In this document: positions 1 to 13,336 of the stretch, in pieces
Numbering within the stretch: the first letter of the stretch is position 1
How the letters are laid out: each line of letters begins with the position of its first letter
Origin: Corynebacterium urogenitale
GTDB taxonomy: Bacteria > Actinomycetota > Actinomycetes > Mycobacteriales > Mycobacteriaceae
Length of the DNA stretch: 64,000 bases
Direction: 5' to 3'
NCBI RefSeq assembly: GCF_009026825.1
Contig: NZ_CP045032.1
Coordinates: forward strand, 372,001-436,000
The notes under the pieces: generated by a model
What the model was told of the DNA's origin: nothing
What the model saw: only the letters and a program-made list of their open reading frames with translations
The model's database searches: none
Translations under genes and position numbers: made by a program

Positions 1-1
1 G

Positions 2-865
2 ATGATGAAGATCTCCCACGTGATTGTCGCCGTGAACAAGATTGACGCTGTGGACTTCTCCGAGGAGGTCTTCAACGAGGTCGCCAGCGATATCACCGCA
101 CTCACCTCTGAGCTTGGGCTGCACCGCGTGGACATCGTCCCAACCTCCGCGCTGCTGGGCGACAATGTGGTGGAACGATCCGCCAATACTCCGTGGTACT
201 CCGGCCCGTCCGTGTTGGAGATCCTGGAGACCGCCACTCCTGGAGCGGAAAATGACGGCGTGGTTCGCGGCTTCCGTTTCCCCATCCAGATCGTTATTCG
301 CGAGCATGCCACCGACTACCGCGGTTACGCTGGTCGCATCGCTGCGGGTTCCATCAAGGTCGGCGACACGGTGAAGGCCGCTGGTCGCGAGGCTGTCATC
401 GAAGGCATCGACTCTCCAGATGGGGACCTGCAGGAGGCTCGTCGTGGCCAGTCCGTGGTGCTGCGCCTGGACCGTGACATCGATTTGTCCCGTGGGGATA
501 TCATCGCCGCTGATGATGTGCCGGAGCCATCCAACCAGCTCACGGCGACGGTGTTCCACCTTGCGGAGACCCCGGTGAAGCTCCGTTCCAATGTGCTGCT
601 GCGCTACGGCTCTTCCCTGGTGCGCGCGCGTGTGGATGAAATCGTCCGTCGCGTCGATATTTCCGGCAAGAATCGTGCGCAGGAGGAGATCGCGCACGGC
701 GGTGCCGATGAGCTCGCCCTCAACGATATTGCCGAGGTGCGTGTGACGGTTGCGGAGGCCTTGAGCTTCGAGCCGTACCGTCGCGGTGGCAAGGTCGGCA
801 GCTTCCTGCTGGTTCACCCAGGTTCCGGCGATACTCTCACCGCCGGCCTGATCTCCGAGGGCTAG
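2..865 (+). CDS. cysN: Sulfate adenylyltransferase subunit 1 (CysN), 3' part
   Basis: This is the C-terminal 287 residues of the GTPase subunit of ATP sulfurylase, which with CysD activates sulfate to adenosine 5'-phosphosulfate in the cytoplasm. The reading frame is open to the left edge, so the true start lies outside. The visible part begins just before the G4 guanine-specificity motif NKID (residues 12-15) and continues into the EF-Tu-like beta-barrel domains (for example the stretch VVRGFRFPIQIV, then a GDTV turn). The G1-G3 motifs must be upstream. No APS kinase (CysC) domain is fused at the C-terminus. A CbiX-type chelatase gene follows after 11 bp, as in the C. glutamicum cysIXHDNYZ operon. 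Confidence 0.93.
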   Translation: MMKISHVIVAVNKIDAVDFSEEVFNEVASDITALTSELGLHRVDIVPTSALLGDNVVERSANTPWYSGPSVLEILETATPGAENDGVVRGFRFPIQIVIREHATDYRGYAGRIAAGSIKVGDTVKAAGREAVIEGIDSPDGDLQEARRGQSVVLRLDRDIDLSRGDIIAADDVPEPSNQLTATVFHLAETPVKLRSNVLLRYGSSLVRARVDEIVRRVDISGKNRAQEEIAHGGADELALNDIAEVRVTVAEALSFEPYRRGGKVGSFLLVHPGSGDTLTAGLISEG

Positions 866-876
866 GCAACGTTTCC

Positions 877-1614
877 GTGTCCTCTTCTTCGGTCCCCATC
901 ATCGTGCTTGCCCATGGCTCCCGCCATCCGCGCGCTGATGGGGCCATTTCTTTGATTGCCGACGCCACCAGCGCCCTGTCCGGGGGAGATGTGTATGCCG
1001 CTCACCTGGATTTTTCCCCGGTGACGCTCACAAATGTCGTGCAATTGCTGGCGGCGAAAGGGCATCGGGAGGCGGTGGTCGTGCCGCTGTTATTCACGAA
1101 GGCATTCCACGCCCGTCACGATGTGCCTGAGGCGCTGCAGGAGGCGCATGAGGCCACGGGGGTTCACTTGCACTTGGCGGATGGATTGGGTTCCGGCGAG
1201 GATATGGCGCAGGTTGTGGCGCGGGCCAATCGTACTGTGGCTCGCGGGGCCGAGCGGCTTGTGTTGTATTCCGTCGGCTCCTCAATGCCGGAGGCCAACC
1301 GGGCAGTGGCGGACTTGACACGGCGTGTGGGCGAGATTCTGCAACTGCCCGATGCTGTGGCAGTACATGCCACTGGAAAAGGCGAGGGTACTGGACCTCA
1401 AGCTGCCCTGGATGCCGCGGGGGAGAACGGTGTTATCGTCCCGCTGTTCGTCGCTCCTGGCACGTTGTGGGATGCGGTTGTGGAGCATGTTTCCCTGTAT
1501 GGTGGCCCCCGGCTGGGTGGGCCCTTGGTGACTGCCCTGGCACCGTTGGTGCTGAAGCGGGCCGGCGGGGCAGATTTTCGGGGGGAGTGTTTTGGGGAGG
1601 AAACTGGTTTGTGA
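877..1614 (+). CDS. Sirohydrochlorin chelatase-like protein (CbiX/CysY)
   Basis: A 245-residue CbiX family protein. Family members insert a metal into sirohydrochlorin; next to sulfate assimilation genes the expected product is siroheme for sulfite reductase. The N-terminus carries the family signature AHGSRHP (about residues 12-18) and a second alpha/beta half follows with VPLFVAPGTLWDAV near residues 185-200. Start is GTG, 11 bp after the cysN stop, so translation is probably coupled. In C. glutamicum this slot is cysY and is followed by the membrane protein gene cysZ. Here no cysZ follows; pta is next, and a sulfate ABC transporter is found at the other end of the window. Confidence 0.85.
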   Translation: MSSSSVPIIVLAHGSRHPRADGAISLIADATSALSGGDVYAAHLDFSPVTLTNVVQLLAAKGHREAVVVPLLFTKAFHARHDVPEALQEAHEATGVHLHLADGLGSGEDMAQVVARANRTVARGAERLVLYSVGSSMPEANRAVADLTRRVGEILQLPDAVAVHATGKGEGTGPQAALDAAGENGVIVPLFVAPGTLWDAVVEHVSLYGGPRLGGPLVTALAPLVLKRAGGADFRGECFGEETGL

Positions 1615-1675
1615 ATGTGCTGAAAGGCACAATAAGGGTGAGGAATAGCATCAGACCACCCTTGGAGGTTCATCA

Positions 1676-3094
1676 GTGTCCGCTCACGCGTCCGTGAAAG
1701 CTGTCATTAGTCCGAAGGCAGGTGCGGTTGCGCACCGTAGTGACATCATCGACCAGCTGCAGGCGGTCGACATTTTCGACCACATCCGCCCGTCTGCCCC
1801 TGATTTTGCTGACGCGCTCAACGCGGCTTATGACACCCCTTCCCACGTCATCGTCGGTACCGGTGAAACCACTTTCGATTCCCGCCTGGCTGCAGCCACT
1901 GGTGCGGCGCATTACCTCGTGGCCGGTGTAGAGGAAGACGCCGTGAACGTTCAGCTCGCCGCAGGTCAGTTGGTGCGTGACGGACGTGTTCCCGCTGGCA
2001 TTTGCGTGCTGGACTCCGCCGGTGGGGCATCCCGTGCCCTCACTGCTGAAGGCGAGGCCATTCCGTACGTCTCGCTGCAGGATATTGCAAATGCCGAGCG
2101 TCGCGAGCCGGTCATCGGTCCCGAGCTCTTCGAGCGCAACCTCATCCTCCAGGCACGCGAGAAGAAGGCGCACATCGTGCTGCCGGAGGGCGACGATGAT
2201 CGCATCCTCATCGCCGCAGATCAACTGCTGCGAGACAAAGTCTGTCGCCTGACGATCCTCGGTGATCCAGCGGCTATGGCAGCTCGTGCCAAAGAACTGA
2301 AGCTGGATCTCTCGGCAGCCAACCTCACGGACCCAACCTCCGGCACCCAGTTGGAGGAATTCGCCCAAGAGTTCGCCGAGCTACGTGCTCACAAGGGCGT
2401 GACCATCGAGGATGCCCGCGAAACGATGAAGGACATCAGCTACTACGCCACGATGATGATCCACAAGGGCTTGGCCGACGGCATGGTTTCCGGTGCCGCG
2501 CACACGACAGCGCACACCATCAAGCCCTCCTTCCAGATCATCAAAACCGCCCCCGGATCCTCCGTGGTGAGCTCCATCTTCCTCATGGTGATGGACGGCG
2601 TGCTCTGGGCGTTCGGCGACTGCGCGGTCAACCCCAACCCGACCTCCGAGCAGCTGGCTGAAATCGCCGCCGTGTCTGCGCAGACCGCCGCACAATTCGG
2701 CATTGAGCCAAAGGTCGCGATGCTGTCCTACTCCACCGGTACCTCCGGCGCTGGTGAGGACGTTGAGGTCGTTGCCGCTGCTGTGGAGAAGGCGAAGGCT
2801 GACAACCCTGACCTGCAGTTGGATGGTCCGCTGCAGTTCGACGCTGCTGTCGTCGAGTCCGTGGGACAGAAGAAGATGCCCGGCAGTGACGTGGCCGGCA
2901 AGGCGACCGTCTTCGTCTTCCCCGACCTCAACAGCGGCAATATCGCCTACAAGGCTGTGCAGCGCACCGCGGACGCCCTGGCAGTCGGCCCCATCCTGCA
3001 GGGCCTCAACAAGCCGGTCAACGACCTCTCCCGCGGTGCCACGGTGCCAGACATCGTCAACACCGTAGCTATCACCGCCATCCAGGCCGGCTAA
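1676..3094 (+). CDS. pta: Phosphate acetyltransferase
   Basis: A 472-residue Pta that interconverts acetyl-CoA and acetyl phosphate. The C-terminal PTA_PTB catalytic domain starts near residue 150 (KAHIVLPEGDDDRILIAAD) and contains MVSGAAHTTAHTIKPS and AMLSYSTGTSG, both typical of the family. The N-terminal 140 residues resemble a shortened version of the regulatory half of long Pta proteins. The GTG start has a GGAGG ribosome-binding site 9 nt upstream. ackA follows after 48 bp, so the two form the usual acetate activation/overflow operon. Confidence 0.95.
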   Translation: MSAHASVKAVISPKAGAVAHRSDIIDQLQAVDIFDHIRPSAPDFADALNAAYDTPSHVIVGTGETTFDSRLAAATGAAHYLVAGVEEDAVNVQLAAGQLVRDGRVPAGICVLDSAGGASRALTAEGEAIPYVSLQDIANAERREPVIGPELFERNLILQAREKKAHIVLPEGDDDRILIAADQLLRDKVCRLTILGDPAAMAARAKELKLDLSAANLTDPTSGTQLEEFAQEFAELRAHKGVTIEDARETMKDISYYATMMIHKGLADGMVSGAAHTTAHTIKPSFQIIKTAPGSSVVSSIFLMVMDGVLWAFGDCAVNPNPTSEQLAEIAAVSAQTAAQFGIEPKVAMLSYSTGTSGAGEDVEVVAAAVEKAKADNPDLQLDGPLQFDAAVVESVGQKKMPGSDVAGKATVFVFPDLNSGNIAYKAVQRTADALAVGPILQGLNKPVNDLSRGATVPDIVNTVAITAIQAG

Positions 3095-3142
3095 GCGCAA
3101 CGCATCCACAACTCATTCGACGAGAAAGACGAGACCAACCCC

Positions 3143-4354
3143 ATGTCCAACAAGTACGCACTGGTTCTGAATTCCGGTTCTAGCTCCATTAAGTTCCAGG
3201 TGCTCGATCCCACAGCCGATTCCACCCAGGAGCCATTCGTCTCTGGCCTCGTGGAGCGCATCGGTGAAAAGTCCGGTCACATCAAGATCCAGACTGAGAC
3301 CACCAAGATGGAGGACACCCGTCCGATCCTCTCCCACTCGGTGGGTCTGGAGCGTGCGTTCGGCATGATGACCCTGCTCGGTGTGGGCCCGCAGGACCTC
3401 GACCTCTGCGCTGTAGGGCACCGCGTGGTGCACGGTGGCGATGAATTCCACGCGCCGGAGCTGATCGAGGGCGACGTCCTCGACCGTCTGCGCGCCCTCA
3501 TCCCACTCGCGCCGCTGCACAACCCCGCCCACATCGACGGCATCGAGAATGCGCAGGCTCTGCTGCCAGACGTTCCGCACGTGGCCGTCTTCGATACTTC
3601 CTTCTTCTCCACCATGCCGGAGTCCGCCGCGAACTACGCGCTGAACTTCGAGGTTGCGCGCAAGTACCACATCCGCCGCTACGGCTTCCACGGCACCAGC
3701 CACGAATACGTCTCTCGTCAAGTGCCAGGCTTGCTGAACAAAGATCCGGAGGAGGTTAAGCAGATCACCCTACACCTGGGCAATGGTGCCTCCGCAGCTG
3801 CCATCCGCGGTGGCAAGGCAGTGGACACCTCCATGGGCCTGACGCCGCTGGCCGGCCTCGTGATGGGAACGCGTACCGGTGACATCGACCCAGGTGTCAT
3901 CTTCCACCTGGAGCGCTCCGCCAACATGAAGGTCGACGACATCGATAACCTGCTCAACCGCAAGTCCGGCCTCAAGGGCATGGCGGGAGTGAACGATTTC
4001 CGTGAGCTGCAAACCCTCATCGACGAGGGCAATGAAGATGCGAAGCTGGCCTACGATGTCTACATCCACGGCCTGCGCCGCTTCATCGGCTCCTACATGC
4101 TGATCCTCGGTGGCGTGGACGCCATCACCTTCACCGCCGGCGTGGGCGAAAATGCCGTGGGAGTACGCAAGGATGCACTGGCGAACCTCGAGGCCTTCGG
4201 CATTGAGATCGACGACCAGCGCAACCTCAATGAGGAGGGGATCGAAGGCCCACGCCTGATCTCCACCGACGATTCCAAGGTCAAGGTGTTCGTGGTGCCA
4301 ACCAATGAAGAACTGGCCATCGCCCGCTACGCTTACGAGATCGCAAGCAGCTAA
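3143..4354 (+). CDS. ackA: Acetate kinase
   Basis: A 403-residue acetate kinase, normal length for the family. It shows the N-terminal phosphate-binding motif [12 protein letters not shown] (residues 9-20), the VGHRVVHGG segment, the [10 protein letters not shown] motif near residue 180 and [12 protein letters not shown] in the ASKHA core. It converts acetyl phosphate plus ADP to acetate plus ATP, completing the Pta pathway encoded immediately upstream. The stop codon lies only 4 bp from the convergent pknG stop, with no obvious terminator in between. Confidence 0.97.
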   Translation: MSNKYALVLNSGSSSIKFQVLDPTADSTQEPFVSGLVERIGEKSGHIKIQTETTKMEDTRPILSHSVGLERAFGMMTLLGVGPQDLDLCAVGHRVVHGGDEFHAPELIEGDVLDRLRALIPLAPLHNPAHIDGIENAQALLPDVPHVAVFDTSFFSTMPESAANYALNFEVARKYHIRRYGFHGTSHEYVSRQVPGLLNKDPEEVKQITLHLGNGASAAAIRGGKAVDTSMGLTPLAGLVMGTRTGDIDPGVIFHLERSANMKVDDIDNLLNRKSGLKGMAGVNDFRELQTLIDEGNEDAKLAYDVYIHGLRRFIGSYMLILGGVDAITFTAGVGENAVGVRKDALANLEAFGIEIDDQRNLNEEGIEGPRLISTDDSKVKVFVVPTNEELAIARYAYEIASS

Positions 4355-4358
4355 GCAC

Positions 4359-7922
<3,564 letters not shown>

Positions 7923-7923
<1 letters not shown>

Positions 7924-9296
7924 CACAGGTACTCCTGGAGTCGGGGGCGAATGCCGAGCAGCGCGCAGAGTGCGGAGAGGATTGTCAGGACAAAGACCAA
8001 CAACGTCACGTGGTTGGCGGCAGATTTACTGCTCGTGAGCACCTCGCGCAGGTTATCGCGCAGGCTGGAGATCATGGATTGCAGTTCATCGTCCAGGATC
8101 TCGTAGTTTGGCGCGGACGTTTCGGTGCCCGCATTAGCTGCGAGGCTGGTGCGCACAGCGGCAGAGTAATCGCCACTGCGCATTTCGGAGAGCATGGTGG
8201 CGTGCGATTCATCCCAGAGGCGGAGAGCTTCACGGGCATTGTCAGCGCGTGTGGGGGACTCGACGAGGGAACGCACGTCGATGAGGGTTTGGTTGATGTC
8301 CTGGATGCGGAAGGAGAAGTTCTCCTGGCGCATGGTGCTGTAGTCGCGTTGCACCAGGCCCAGTGCTTCGTCCGTGCGCGCCTGCTGGGAGCTGATGCGC
8401 GCTTGGGTGAGCTGCTGCAGAGGCTTGACTGTCTCGTCCACGTCTTGCGTTCCCGCGATCCATGTCATTGCGGCGCTGCCCGACGCCCACAGGAGCGCAA
8501 TGACCATGAGACCCGTAGCGGCCACGTACCCCACGTTGAAGCGGCGGTGGGTTTTCGCGGCCAACCAGAATTGGACGACGACGAGGATGATCACGGCGGC
8601 GAAGAGTCCGGAGAGTGGGAACCACATGGGGCTGATCAGCTTCTCTTGTCCGGAGGAGACCTGCTCATTGGTCAGCAGGTAGAGCTCTTGGGCGTTGGGA
8701 AGCAGGTTGTTCTGCATGAGGCTGGAGGCCTCCGTCAGGTAGCTGGCACCGACGGGGTTGCGGACCCGGTCATTGGTCTGCGCTTGGGCGACGAGCGTGA
8801 TGTACTTCGGTAGCTGTTCTTGAATGAGCAGCGCGATTTCCATCTCACGACTGGTGATGTCCTCGATCCCATGGCTGGCTCGGAGAACCGCATTGGTCGC
8901 TTCGCGGATTGCCTCGTTGTAGTCGGCCTCTGATTTGCTGACGCTCGAACCCTGCTTGAGGAAGCCTGTGGTGGCGATGGAATCCGCGGTGGACAGGGAG
9001 TTGAAAAGTTCCTGTGCGGAATTAGAGAGGGGCTCGGTCTGGTTGATGAGGGTGTTGAGTTCCGACTGCCGGGCGGTCGATGAATAGACCATGGCACCAC
9101 CGGCGGCGAGGATGGCGGTGACAACAATCGTTGCGATGAGGGTCATCACACCCGGTGACGTCAAGACGAAGCGATACATGCGCTTCGGCACTCGGCCTGC
9201 GGCCACGGCGACACCAAACAGGGACCTCGGTCGATTGGAGCGCACGACATCGCGATCCATCCACCGATCTGCATCGAGCGCCGGATGATGAGGCAT
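7923..9296 (-). CDS. glnX: Membrane protein GlnX (PknG signalling)
   Basis: A 457-residue integral membrane protein. Four hydrophobic segments are visible: near residues 50-72, then two in the middle separated by a short loop (FAAVIILVVVQFWLA and VAATGLMVIALLWASG), and one near the C-terminus. Between them lie two large helical extracellular-type domains, the plan of a sensor that relays ligand binding across the membrane. In C. glutamicum and mycobacteria GlnX links GlnH to cytoplasmic PknG. I chose the ATG at this position over upstream starts because a TATACT hexamer lies 7 nt before it, giving a leaderless mRNA. Confidence 0.88.
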
Positions 9297-9303
9297 GTTC
9301 AAA

Positions 9304-9309
9304 AGTATA
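9304..9309 (-). promoter_or_regulatory. -10 element of glnX-glnH-pknG
   Basis: TATACT on the minus strand, 7 nt before the glnX ATG. This is a good actinobacterial -10 and places the transcription start at or next to the start codon. Confidence 0.6.
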
Positions 9310-9409
9310 TAGGCACTGAAATAGACCTCAACCAGGTTAGGCGAATCCGGGGTCAGTGTAGGTTTTGTTGCCGCTGCCGCAGGCTGCGCTGTATGGCACA
9401 CTGGTTCCC

Positions 9410-10375
9410 ATGATCGAAGTCAGCTCACTGACCAAGCAATACGGTGGTACTACCGTCGTTGATTCTTTGGACTTTAACGTCAAGTCGGGAATCGTCACCG
9501 GCTTTCTGGGCCCCAACGGTGCTGGCAAGTCGACGACCATGCGCATGATCGTGGGCTTGGACAATCCGACCTCGGGTAAAGCCACTATCGATGGCAAGCA
9601 TTATTCCGAATACAAGCATCCATTGCGCATGGTAGGAACCTTGCTGGACGCCAAGTGGGTTCACCCTAACCGCAGCGCTGCCAATCACCTCAAGTGGTTG
9701 GCAGCAGCCAACGGCATTCCCGCCAAGCGCGTGGATGAGGTTTTGGGGATCGTGGGCTTGTCTGATGTGGCGGGTCGCAAGGCGGGCAAGTTCTCCCTGG
9801 GCATGGGTCAGCGCCTCGGACTGGCAGCTGCACTTCTGGGCGACCCAGAGGTGTTGATCCTCGACGAGCCAGTCAACGGCTTGGATCCGGAGGGTATCCG
9901 CTGGGTGCGCTCATTCGTACGTGCACTCGCTGCAGAAGGCCGCACAGTGCTCATCAGCTCCCACCTGCTGTCCGAGATGTCACAGACCGCCGATCACTTG
10001 GTTGTTATCGGCCGCGGCAAACTCATCGCGAATACCTCCACTCAGGAATTCATCAAGTCCGCTTCTGAGACGCACACCATCGTGCGCACCGATCATCCGA
10101 AGGAGTTGCAGCGCGCGCTAAAGGAGGAAGGCGTGAGCTTCACCCAGGGCAGGGATGATGAGGGACGTGACACCCTCATCATTGATGATCGGGAGCCCGA
10201 TTGGGTCGGTGCGCTGGCCTACTCCTATGGGCTCCGTCTGCGTGAGCTGACACAGCAGCGTGCGAGCCTTGAGGATGCTTTCATGAACATGACGGGCCAG
10301 GCAGTGGAGTACTCCGCGAAGGACTCCACTGGTGCCGATTCCGCGGACCGCGCGACGGCGGGGGAGGAGAAGTAG
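9410..10375 (+). CDS. ABC transporter ATP-binding protein
   Basis: A 321-residue ABC ATPase of the DrrA/CcmA-like exporter class. Walker A is GPNGAGKSTT, the signature is FSLGMGQRL, and Walker B is EVLILDEPVNGLDPEG. The family couples ATP hydrolysis to export through a separate membrane partner, here the gene 3 bp downstream. The C-terminal 100 residues form the regulatory extension usual for this class. A TATGGC hexamer 12 nt before the ATG may be its -10. Substrate unknown; the linked MFS pump and MarR regulator suggest drug or toxic-compound export. Confidence 0.9.
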   Translation: MIEVSSLTKQYGGTTVVDSLDFNVKSGIVTGFLGPNGAGKSTTMRMIVGLDNPTSGKATIDGKHYSEYKHPLRMVGTLLDAKWVHPNRSAANHLKWLAAANGIPAKRVDEVLGIVGLSDVAGRKAGKFSLGMGQRLGLAAALLGDPEVLILDEPVNGLDPEGIRWVRSFVRALAAEGRTVLISSHLLSEMSQTADHLVVIGRGKLIANTSTQEFIKSASETHTIVRTDHPKELQRALKEEGVSFTQGRDDEGRDTLIIDDREPDWVGALAYSYGLRLRELTQQRASLEDAFMNMTGQAVEYSAKDSTGADSADRATAGEEK

Positions 10376-10378
10376 ATC

Positions 10379-11188
10379 GTGAACACTGTGAAAGCTGAGT
10401 GGATCAAGCTATCCAGCACCAAGGCTTTGTGGGCCACCAGTCTGCTCATCCTCGCCTTTTGCATTGGCATGGCCATCATCATGGGGTGGGCTGGTGGCAT
10501 CACCCTCTCCAACCCGGAGCTCACTAAGGATCCTGAGATGGCGGCCACCATGGCGACCATGGCCGATCCAAACCAGGCCTTTGCTGGCTTCATTAGCTTC
10601 GGCATCATGGTGATCATCATCCAGGCGGTGATGATGGTGACCTCGGAATACGCCAATGGTACGGCGAAGAGCACGCTGCTGGGCGCGCCGACGCGTCTGC
10701 CGGTGCCAGTGGCTAAATTCCTGGTCTACGGCGTGATCGCCGGAGTCCTCTCCTTCATCTCTCTCGTGTTCAGCGTTCTAGCGATGCGGTGGGCGATGTC
10801 CTGGAATGTTGATGATCCCGAGATCCTCGGCAAGATCGCTCTCGGCGCGGATGGGGTGTGGGAACACATCGGACTCCACACCTTGTACGGCGTAGCGAGC
10901 GTCATGCTGTCCATTGGAGTGGCCTACCTCATCCGCCACACCGCCGGAGCCATCGCAGCGCTGCTGCTGTGGAAACTGGTGATCGAAGGCATGGTTATTG
11001 TGTCCATCCCCAAGGTGAAGGAATGGCTGCCACCATACATGCCTTTCGGAAACATGGATGCAGGCGCTGCAGGTCGGGAACTTCCAGACGCACCTTGGGG
11101 TGCCACGGGCAGTGTCCTGTACTTCGTAGCCTGGTGTGTTGTGCTCTTTATCGTGGGCGTCGTTACTCTTAAGAAACGTGACGCATAA
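10379..11188 (+). CDS. ABC transporter permease (ABC-2 type)
   Basis: A 269-residue polytopic membrane protein with about six hydrophobic segments, starting with KALWATSLLILAFCIGMAIIMGW near residue 15 and ending with FVAWCVVLFIVGVVTLKK. It is the membrane half of the exporter encoded with the preceding ATPase. GTG start 3 bp after the upstream stop. The 3' end overlaps the start of the MFS gene by 11 bp in another frame, so all three genes form one operon. Confidence 0.87.
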   Translation: MNTVKAEWIKLSSTKALWATSLLILAFCIGMAIIMGWAGGITLSNPELTKDPEMAATMATMADPNQAFAGFISFGIMVIIIQAVMMVTSEYANGTAKSTLLGAPTRLPVPVAKFLVYGVIAGVLSFISLVFSVLAMRWAMSWNVDDPEILGKIALGADGVWEHIGLHTLYGVASVMLSIGVAYLIRHTAGAIAALLLWKLVIEGMVIVSIPKVKEWLPPYMPFGNMDAGAAGRELPDAPWGATGSVLYFVAWCVVLFIVGVVTLKKRDA

Positions 11189-12419
11189 ACCAGAGGAACA
11201 CACTTCTCCCATAAAGCCAGCCCACGGCATCGCCACCCTGATGCTGATCGGGCTGGCGCTGTTGTCTACCGGCGGGCCACTGGGCACAGATATGTACTTG
11301 CCCTCCCTGCCCAAGATCACCGAGGACTTGGGGACAGACGGCTCGCGTACGCAGCTGACGCTTTCGGCCTACATGATCGGCATGGGGCTGGGGCAATTGG
11401 TGTTCGGACCCCTATCGGACATGCTGGGCCGCCGGAAGCTTCTTATTGGGGGCATGGTGCTGGGGATTTTCGCCTCTGCAGCCTGCGCCCTCACCCCAAG
11501 TATTGAGATGCTCATTGGTGCTCGCCTCGTTCAGGGAATAGCTGGCGGCATGGGCGTGGTGCTCGCCCGCGCGATTATTTCCGACCGTGTGCAGGGTGCG
11601 GCGGCGGCGAAGGCCTTCTCCGTGATGATGCTGATCATGGGAGTGGCGCCGGTTGTCGCTCCGCTACTGGGCGGACTGATTGAGGAAGTCGCAGACTGGC
11701 GCACAGTCTTCTGGACGCTCCTGGCCATCGCCATTGTCCAATCCATCGTCGCCTTTTCCATGCCGGAAACCCTTCCTCGGGAACTTCGCCACAACCAAGG
11801 CCCCATGCGCACTTACCGCAGTATGGGCTCACTCCTGCGTAAGCCGGCCTTCACCGGTTACGCCGTGGCTTTTAGCATGGGCTTCGGCGCCATGTTTGCA
11901 TTCATCTCCGGCTCCTCCGTGATGATGCAGGATCAGTTGGGGCTGAGCCCACTGCACTACTCCTGGGCCTTCGCGACGAACGCGGTGGCCATCGTTGCCG
12001 CCAATTTCCTCAACGTTCGCCTCGTGAGCCGTTACGGATCCCACCGCCTGCAGGGAATTGGCATTGGCATGGTAATCGGCGGTGCGGTGAGCCTCCTCAT
12101 CGTGTCCTTGATCATGTCAGCAGATTTCGCACTCGCCGTGCCTGCCGTGCTCGTGTGCACGATCACCGCCACCGCCGGCTGTGGTCTCAACATGTCCAAC
12201 ACCACGGCCCTGGCGCAGCGCCAAGCTCAAGGGCGAAATGGTGCGGGATCTGCGGCCCTCGGCGCCTTCCAATTCGCCGTGGCAGCCGTGGTGAGCCCGC
12301 TGGCTGCCCTGGGGCATAGCCCCATGCTCACCATCTCCCTCGTGATGACCGTCTGCGCCACGGTTGCGCTGGTGGGCACCATCATTGCTCGCAAGGCCGA
12401 ACGGGCGGGAACCAAGTAA
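11178..12419 (+). CDS. MFS multidrug transporter, Bcr/CflA family
   Basis: A 413-residue major facilitator with 12 predicted membrane segments. LSTDMYLPSLP-like sequence in the first segment (here TDMYLPSLPKITEDLG) and GPLSDMLGRRKLLIGG after the second are hallmarks of the Bcr/CflA drug:proton antiporters. The GTG start is inside the end of the permease gene; no other in-frame start gives a complete first transmembrane helix without a long extra tail. Family members export bicyclomycin, chloramphenicol or similar compounds. A MarR gene converges on it. Confidence 0.87.
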   Translation: MTHKPEEHTSPIKPAHGIATLMLIGLALLSTGGPLGTDMYLPSLPKITEDLGTDGSRTQLTLSAYMIGMGLGQLVFGPLSDMLGRRKLLIGGMVLGIFASAACALTPSIEMLIGARLVQGIAGGMGVVLARAIISDRVQGAAAAKAFSVMMLIMGVAPVVAPLLGGLIEEVADWRTVFWTLLAIAIVQSIVAFSMPETLPRELRHNQGPMRTYRSMGSLLRKPAFTGYAVAFSMGFGAMFAFISGSSVMMQDQLGLSPLHYSWAFATNAVAIVAANFLNVRLVSRYGSHRLQGIGIGMVIGGAVSLLIVSLIMSADFALAVPAVLVCTITATAGCGLNMSNTTALAQRQAQGRNGAGSAALGAFQFAVAAVVSPLAALGHSPMLTISLVMTVCATVALVGTIIARKAERAGTK

Positions 12420-12454
12420 CAACTGGCGTCGAATTAAAGGGGCAGAAAGAACAA

Positions 12455-12481
12455 CGGCGCCCGGTAGGAACCAGGGCGCCG
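12455..12481. terminator. Bidirectional terminator hairpin
   Basis: CGGCGCCC and GGGCGCCG form an 8-bp GC stem with an 11-nt loop, between the convergent MFS and MarR genes. On the minus strand it is followed by a T-rich tail (TTGTTCTTTCT). Confidence 0.7.
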
Positions 12482-12501
12482 GAGTACAACAGCGGGGTGC
12501 G

Positions 12502-13035
12502 CTACATGTTTTCCTGTTGGCGCTGGATATCGTCGATGAGGGTTTCCGCGGCGATGGAGAGGTTGCGCAGGGCGGGGACGCCACGGCGGAGCTTGGCGAT
12601 ATCGCGGGCATCCATGCGGCGGGTTGCCCCGGCAATGAGCAGGGCCCACTCGTCAGTGATCGAGTTCATCATCTCGATGCCCTCATCGGAGAGGTACAGG
12701 TCTTGTGCGCGCTTGTCGCGATCATTGGCTTGGCGGACCACCAGGCCAGAGTTGATGAGGCGGCGCACGGTCGCGGAGACATTAGATGCGCGGAGGAAGC
12801 GCAGGCGCGCGATGTCGGAGACTCCGCACCCAGGGTGCTGAGAGACGAACTGTAGAACCTCGATCTCCGATTGGGAGATTTCCAGCTTCTGATTCGGTCG
12901 CTCCATCAGGCGACGCGTTGCGGAAAGGAAATCGTAGACGCTGGAGGCAATCTCCGTGACGTCGATGTCCGGGAGTACCTCTGGTGCGCGGTGACCCCGG
13001 ATGGAATGCGCTTGGTTGTTGCTGCGTTCCGTCAT
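12502..13035 (-). CDS. MarR family transcriptional regulator
   Basis: A 177-residue winged-helix regulator. The DNA-binding core is ISQSEIEVLQFVSQHPGCGVSDIARLRFLRASNVSATVRRLINSGLV in the middle of the protein, followed by the wing ANDRDKRAQDLYLSDEG typical of MarR. Such proteins usually repress nearby efflux genes and release DNA on binding phenolic or toxic ligands. It converges on the ABC/MFS exporter operon, which is the natural candidate target, but no operator could be assigned by eye. Confidence 0.85.
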   Translation of the reverse strand: MTERSNNQAHSIRGHRAPEVLPDIDVTEIASSVYDFLSATRRLMERPNQKLEISQSEIEVLQFVSQHPGCGVSDIARLRFLRASNVSATVRRLINSGLVVRQANDRDKRAQDLYLSDEGIEMMNSITDEWALLIAGATRRMDARDIAKLRRGVPALRNLSIAAETLIDDIQRQQENM

Positions 13036-13336
13036 CTGGTTGTCTCACGGCCTTTCCTGTCATGGTTCCGTCCGCATCTTGTAGCGCCAGCGCCGAGAAA
13101 GTGCGTGCCTCAATCCTCTGTGGCCCTGAACTGTGACCTCGAAGGTAGTGCAGGCGGTAGGTGTGTAATGAAAACGTTATGGAGTCAATTAAAACATGGA
13201 CAACTAGAGGGTGAGGGACGAAAGAAATAATTTCTCGCTCAAAATGTTTTCTCTGCTGCTCAACGCCCTAATTCAATGCTTAGTCACCGACGCGCCGCGG
13301 GGTTGGGTTGCAGGGGCTTCTGGTGTGGGCGGCAGG
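13036..13336. other. Intergenic region, AT-richer than surroundings
   Basis: Spacer between the MarR start and the cls stop. It holds the MarR promoter region and a noticeably AT-rich part around 13165-13290. I see no convincing gene, hairpin terminator or repeat in it. Confidence 0.5.
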